Below are positions 60,501 to 64,000 of a stretch of 64,000 bases of DNA, piece after piece (the first letter of the stretch is position 1; each line of letters opens with the position of its first letter). This DNA comes from Buxus sempervirens. Taxonomy: Eukaryota; Streptophyta; Magnoliopsida; Buxales; Buxaceae. The notes under the pieces are model-generated. The model saw only the letters and a list, made by a program, of their open reading frames with translations. It searched no databases and was not told where the DNA came from. The DNA is taken from NCBI GenBank assembly GCA_947561395.2, contig OX387183.1, forward strand, positions 55,287,915 to 55,351,914, read 5' to 3'. A program made the translations under genes and the position numbers.

Positions 60501-62432
60501 TTTCTTTCACCCCCAAGCTTCTAAAGCTTGTTTAAGCTCTTTTGGATGGGTCCATTCTACCTTAAACCTTTGGAGAATAGAACCCCAAAGCCGTGTAGCG
60601 CCTGAACAATGCAATAGCAGGTGGGCTACGTTCTCTTCCTCTTCTTTGCATATGCTGCATCTATTTGCCAATTGCCATCCCCTACTCTTCAAATGGTCCA
60701 CTGTTAGTATCTTGTCTAGGGCTGCTGTCCACATAAAGAAGGCTACTTTGCTTGGAAACAAGTATGACCATATATGCTTAAACACTGCTTGCTCCAAACC
60801 TGAATTTTGGAGATGATCAAAAGCATCCTTGACTGAAAAGGATCCAGATCTACCATGTATCCATCTCCTAGAGTCTTCTTCATGCCCTACTACCTTGTTA
60901 TACAGTACACTTAATAAGGCCTCAAAGCTTTCAATCTCCCAGTCCATCAGATTTCTTCTTAGATCAATGCTCCACACGATGCCGGCTTCCGAGATAGAAA
61001 TATATTCATTTACCACTGCTTGTTTATTAGAGCACAGGTTGTAGATCAAGGGATAAGACTCCTTCAGTTTAGACTCTCCACACCATATATCTTCCCACAT
61101 TCTCAGACCATTTCCCACTAAGTATTTGCATTCCTTCTCCACTGAACTTGTCAACTAGGCAATAGGCCTCCAAAGGCTCGTCCCACAAGGAAGATTAGAG
61201 GGTTTTGGGAACCAGCCATTGGATGAGGATCCATATTTTGCAAGAATTAGGTCTCTCCACATATTCCTGCTCTCACTACCAAACCTCCATATCCACTTTT
61301 GGAGAAGAGCTTTGTTAAATAATGACATTGGCCTTAGTCCAAGCCCCCCTTCTAACTTTGATCTACAAATCTGGTTCCACGCCACTAAGTGATATTTATT
61401 TTCTCCCTTGCCTTCCCATAGGAAGTTCCTTTGAATTTGTTCCAACTTCTTTGCCACAAATTTTGGGATCCTTAGGATAGACATGTAAAAAGCCGGAAGG
61501 CTTGCTAACACACTATTGATCAATACCATCTTTCCTCCTTTAGAAAGGCTATGACTCTTCCATGTTGCAAGTTTTCTCTCCATGCTCTCTACCACTAGAT
61601 TCCAGGTATTAGTGCTTCTATAGTTAACTCCCAATGGAATCCCAAGATAAGATGTTGGGAACTTCCCTACTTTGCAGCCCAAAGTCCGGCTAAGATTAAG
61701 TGTATTCTCCTCCATCCCGATCTGAAACATCTCACTCTTGGCCAGATTTATCCTTAACTCGGTACATGCTTCAAAACTCATTAAAATGCCTCTAGGCCAC
61801 AGGAACTGGTGGTGGTTTGGCTTGCAAAAGATGAGTATATCATCAGCGAATAGAAGATGATTAATTAAAGTAAATCCTCCGAACGACACTCCTTCTATCA
61901 TGCCACCTTCTGAAGCTCTTGAAACCATTCTACTAAAGACTTCCATGATGATGGTGAAAAGGAGTGGGGCTAGAAGATCTCCTTGACATAAGCCTCTTGA
62001 GCTTCTAAAGAAGCCCGCTGCCACACCATTTATGCTATTTGTAACCTAGCGAAGACAATCTTTTTTCATCCCCTTTAAGTTAACCCCATGCATCAATCTT
62101 CAATAAAATTTTATATATGGGAACAGAAACATAGCTTAGCCATGACACTAAGGAAAATTCTTACTTTCTTATGAATGAACAGCAAAACTACTCCGGCTAA
62201 CCAGATTGATCTTGTCAATATGTTGGACAGAATACTGATTAAGATCCTTTTTTTTTTCTTTTCTCATGATTCCACAAATGCGAATAGAAAATTAAGATAA
62301 TTATAACACAAACTGATTTTATAATTGTAAATGAATTCCAACATTATTCATCAATTCAATGTCTTACATTTCGTTCTCCTTAAGTTGAGAAAGACACTCA
62401 TTCTTTTGCTCTTCAAGCTTATTGCTTACATC
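54540..62432 (-). CDS. Taxilin-like coiled-coil protein, C-terminal part (5' exons outside the window)
   Basis: Six exons join in phase: 62432-62368, 59716-59650, 59516-59334, 55708-55652, 55505-55410 and 54659-54540 (TGA), giving the last 195 aa. The sequence is one continuous heptad-rich coiled coil without prolines. Its taxilin landmarks are NKLEEQKNECLSQLKENE, LADQYSVAEEQF, QMKVYAEQVSQLLATEKSLR, FKSNEVFETFKQEIEKM, ENAFLKSKCEKSD and a final EKLESLCRSLQAE. Animal taxilins bind syntaxins in vesicle traffic; the plant role is not established. The third intron seems to use a GC donor (CAG|GCATGC), since reading on meets a stop. A nearly complete L1 RT sits in the first intron and an RTE fragment in the third, both in non-coding positions. 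I found no upstream exon between 62433 and 64000. Confidence 0.93.
57540..59230 (+). mobile_element. RTE-type LINE remnant, split by an AT-rich insertion
   Basis: The part at 57540-57750 gives (with shifts) a Y-L-G-S-I-I-H-like block and A-T-W-K-V-L-C-D, then V-P-F-K-I-K-E-K-I. The part at 58835-59230 gives E-N-N-R-K-D-K-L-S-N-E-H, then L-R-W-F-W-H-I-K, then R-S-K-R-T-W-M-E-S-A-I-K-G-L-D-A-H-N-L-T. These are consecutive stretches of an RTE polyprotein C-terminus. The 1.1 kb between them is AT-rich repeats and a pyrimidine tract, so an insertion seems to have split one copy. It is antisense to the taxilin gene. Confidence 0.65.
58430..58530. repeat. Long pyrimidine (C/T) tract
   Basis: About 100 bases are nearly all C or T, with CTCTCT and CCCTTT runs. 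It lies in the taxilin intron. Confidence 0.8.
59080..59245. repeat. Tandem duplication of about 77 bp at the RTE 3' end
   Basis: CATAAAGGNCTTAGAT, TCATAATCTAACTAAAATAT and ACTAGTTGCAA recur in order, with few changes, in two adjacent copies. Confidence 0.8.
60117..62070 (-). mobile_element. L1 LINE, 5'-truncated, with long open RT frame
   Basis: The minus-strand frame 62024-61155 encodes 289 residues of reverse transcriptase: S-R-G-L-C-Q-G-D-L-L-A-P-L-L-F, the active site H-L-L-F-A-D-D-I-L-I-F, S-Y-L-G-I-P-L-G, and the thumb up to L-Q-K-W-I-W-R-F-G. After one stop the frame 61154-60507 continues with the C-x-x-C...H-x-x-x-x-C finger (C-S-I-C-K-E-E-E-E-N-V-A-H-L-L-L-H-C). A frameshift near 60480 leads to W-V-I-W-G-E-R-N-K-R-I-F, and the 3' end is TTACTGATAAAAAA. 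Only a few lesions are present, so it is young among the LINEs here. It lies in a taxilin intron, in sense orientation. Confidence 0.92.
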
Positions 62433-64000
62433 CTAGAACAGCAATAAATAGTAAGTATGATATCCATTACAATACAAGAAAACAATCAGTCAACAAAATT
62501 CCTTATCCCAATCATAGCAAATACAATTAATCTCAGGAAATCAAAGAAAGACTGAACAGAAAGAAATAATAACAATAAATATAATAAGGAATGGTGATAC
62601 TCAAAAAAAAAAAAAAAGGGAATGGTGATGTGAGATTTAATCAGATCAGATTGTGCAAAGAGACCATGTGATGCAAGGGCATACTTTTAATTTTGGTTAT
62701 TTAGGTGTTTTTTAGAGTATTTTTGAAATAAATAAAAGAGTCATGTGACTTTTAATAAGCTTGGATGGCCAGGATTTGTTGTTCTTTTTTCTAATGTAAG
62801 ACTAGGATCCCAAGGTTGTCAAAGGCTATTATAAATGCCTCTTTAGTTGCTGTAGCAGAATTATTCCATTAATTTTACAAAAGCTACAGAATTTAGTTTT
62901 TCTCAAAAACTCTTCAAGCCCTAAGCTGTTTCATGTTCCTCCCCTAGTCCTATGCTTATATTTCTATCACGATCTGTTTGCTACTAGTTTTTTTACCTTT
63001 CTTTGGCTACATTACCAGGCATTAGCATGAAGAGTAAAATGGGGAATATTCGAGGTGGAAAATAGGACAATGTATACTGAGACCATCATTATTCTCTCTC
63101 TTACTCAACATCCACTTACATAAAGATCATGACAATATAAAAGAGACCTAAGACAAAAGAATTATCCTTTCAGTATTTCCCAGAAAAATTGTAATATGAA
63201 ATTCAGCTATAATGCAACTGCCATTAATAAGCTTCCACTTTTCAGCCAATTTCCAGATGTTACATATAACTGAAAGCATAAACAAACTGAAGGGATAAAA
63301 AGTATAATACATTACCACAGCACATGATGAAGTGACAATGCACAATGCTACTACTAAAAGAGGGTGACAATTCACAAGTTCACATTTGAAGGGAAAAAAA
63401 AGCTCTACCTTTCAATGACCAGCAAAATTTTTCTTTTCCATTTTTATTTTCCACAAATTATTTTATTAATGAAAAAGAAAGACATTTATATAAGAGGGGA
63501 CAATTTGAAATAAAATTTTAAAAAAACATGCATATAACCTCATATAATCACCAAGTGACTGCTACAAATTTCACAACTTGAAATAGTTGATAAATAGAGG
63601 AAAAAGCTTCAGAGTCAGGAGAGGTCATGTAAAAAAATATTTCATTCTCTATATCTGCTTTGAAATAAGTGAAAAGTAACACAATTATTAGAATTACTAA
63701 CAGTAAAACTTGGAAAACAAAGAACATGTGTATAAAATGATGGATTGAAATGACAGAACATGAGTCATACTTTTACCCAACTAGTTAGGATAAGGCATTA
63801 ATGTCGTACTTTTGTCAACATATGTCAGTATGAAGCATTAGGGATTTAAAAACAATCACCAGCACAAGCTGCTTCGCAAGTAAAAAAATTATTAATATCC
63901 ACTGAATCAATTTTTCCTAGAAATACAAAAGATAACAAACACCACACCACATGGCTACAGCTGCATAATAGTCCTCCATAGGGAATGCATGCCAATCCTG
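62433..64000. other. Taxilin intron to the window edge
   Basis: AT-rich sequence without an accepted exon. The expected preceding taxilin coding segment was looked for on the minus strand and not found, so this is intron. Confidence 0.5.

Noticed and set aside
1-64000. CRISPR array, prophage, operon, rRNA or tRNA genes
   Set aside because: None was seen; the only pol III-like boxes belong to the SINE at 48.9 kb, and short direct repeats are tandem duplications or MITE parts.

Overview
This window is plant nuclear DNA, most probably from a woody angiosperm. It is AT-rich, its genes are split by GT-AG introns (plus two GC-AG introns) of up to 12 kb, and the introns and spacers are full of plant transposon families (L1 and RTE LINEs, a SINE, hAT, Mutator and PIF/Harbinger MITEs, and a Tat-type LTR). 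The exact species cannot be read from the sequence. There are no operons, phage or CRISPR features, and I found no tRNA or rRNA gene.

Six genes could be assembled by joining exons in phase. Only S1FA is on the + strand. (1) 1621-2959 (-): a 355-aa conserved plant membrane-type protein of unknown function, with a probable 5' UTR exon near 6.3-6.5 kb. (2) 9387-21761 (+): S1FA, 85 aa in two coding exons split by a 12.1-kb intron. (3) 22792-34982 (-): TFIIF beta subunit (RAP30), 257 aa in six exons, convergent with S1FA and 1.03 kb away stop to stop. (4) 43023-47918 (-): PLAC8-domain cysteine-rich protein, 231 aa in three exons, with a GC-AG intron. (5) 50370-50865 (-): a predicted 80-aa secreted peptide precursor with an Asp-Tyr motif. 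(6) 54540-62432 (-): the C-terminal half of a taxilin-like coiled-coil protein, whose 5' exons lie beyond the right edge. These genes do not form a pathway; they are ordinary independent plant genes.

The rest is a layered transposon record. An L1 remnant lies at 1-1260. A PIF/Harbinger-like element with an internal ORF sits in the 5' UTR intron of gene 1. The S1FA intron holds a long sense-strand hairpin and a decayed L1. Target-site duplications (TSDs) can be read for a Mutator-type MITE in the TFIIF beta promoter, two hAT MITEs (one inside an L1), a 1.64-kb L1, a 2.28-kb solo LTR, a SINE, two poly(A) retroposons and a second Mutator MITE. RTE-type LINE 3' ends recur at six places. The solo LTR carries a regular array of four palindromes upstream of its TATA box, and it is inserted in an older, possibly pararetrovirus-like regulatory region.

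I see no convincing undescribed multi-gene system. The most worthwhile items are the secreted peptide gene, the palindrome array in the LTR, the S1FA intron hairpin, the GC-AG introns and the membrane-protein look of S1FA.
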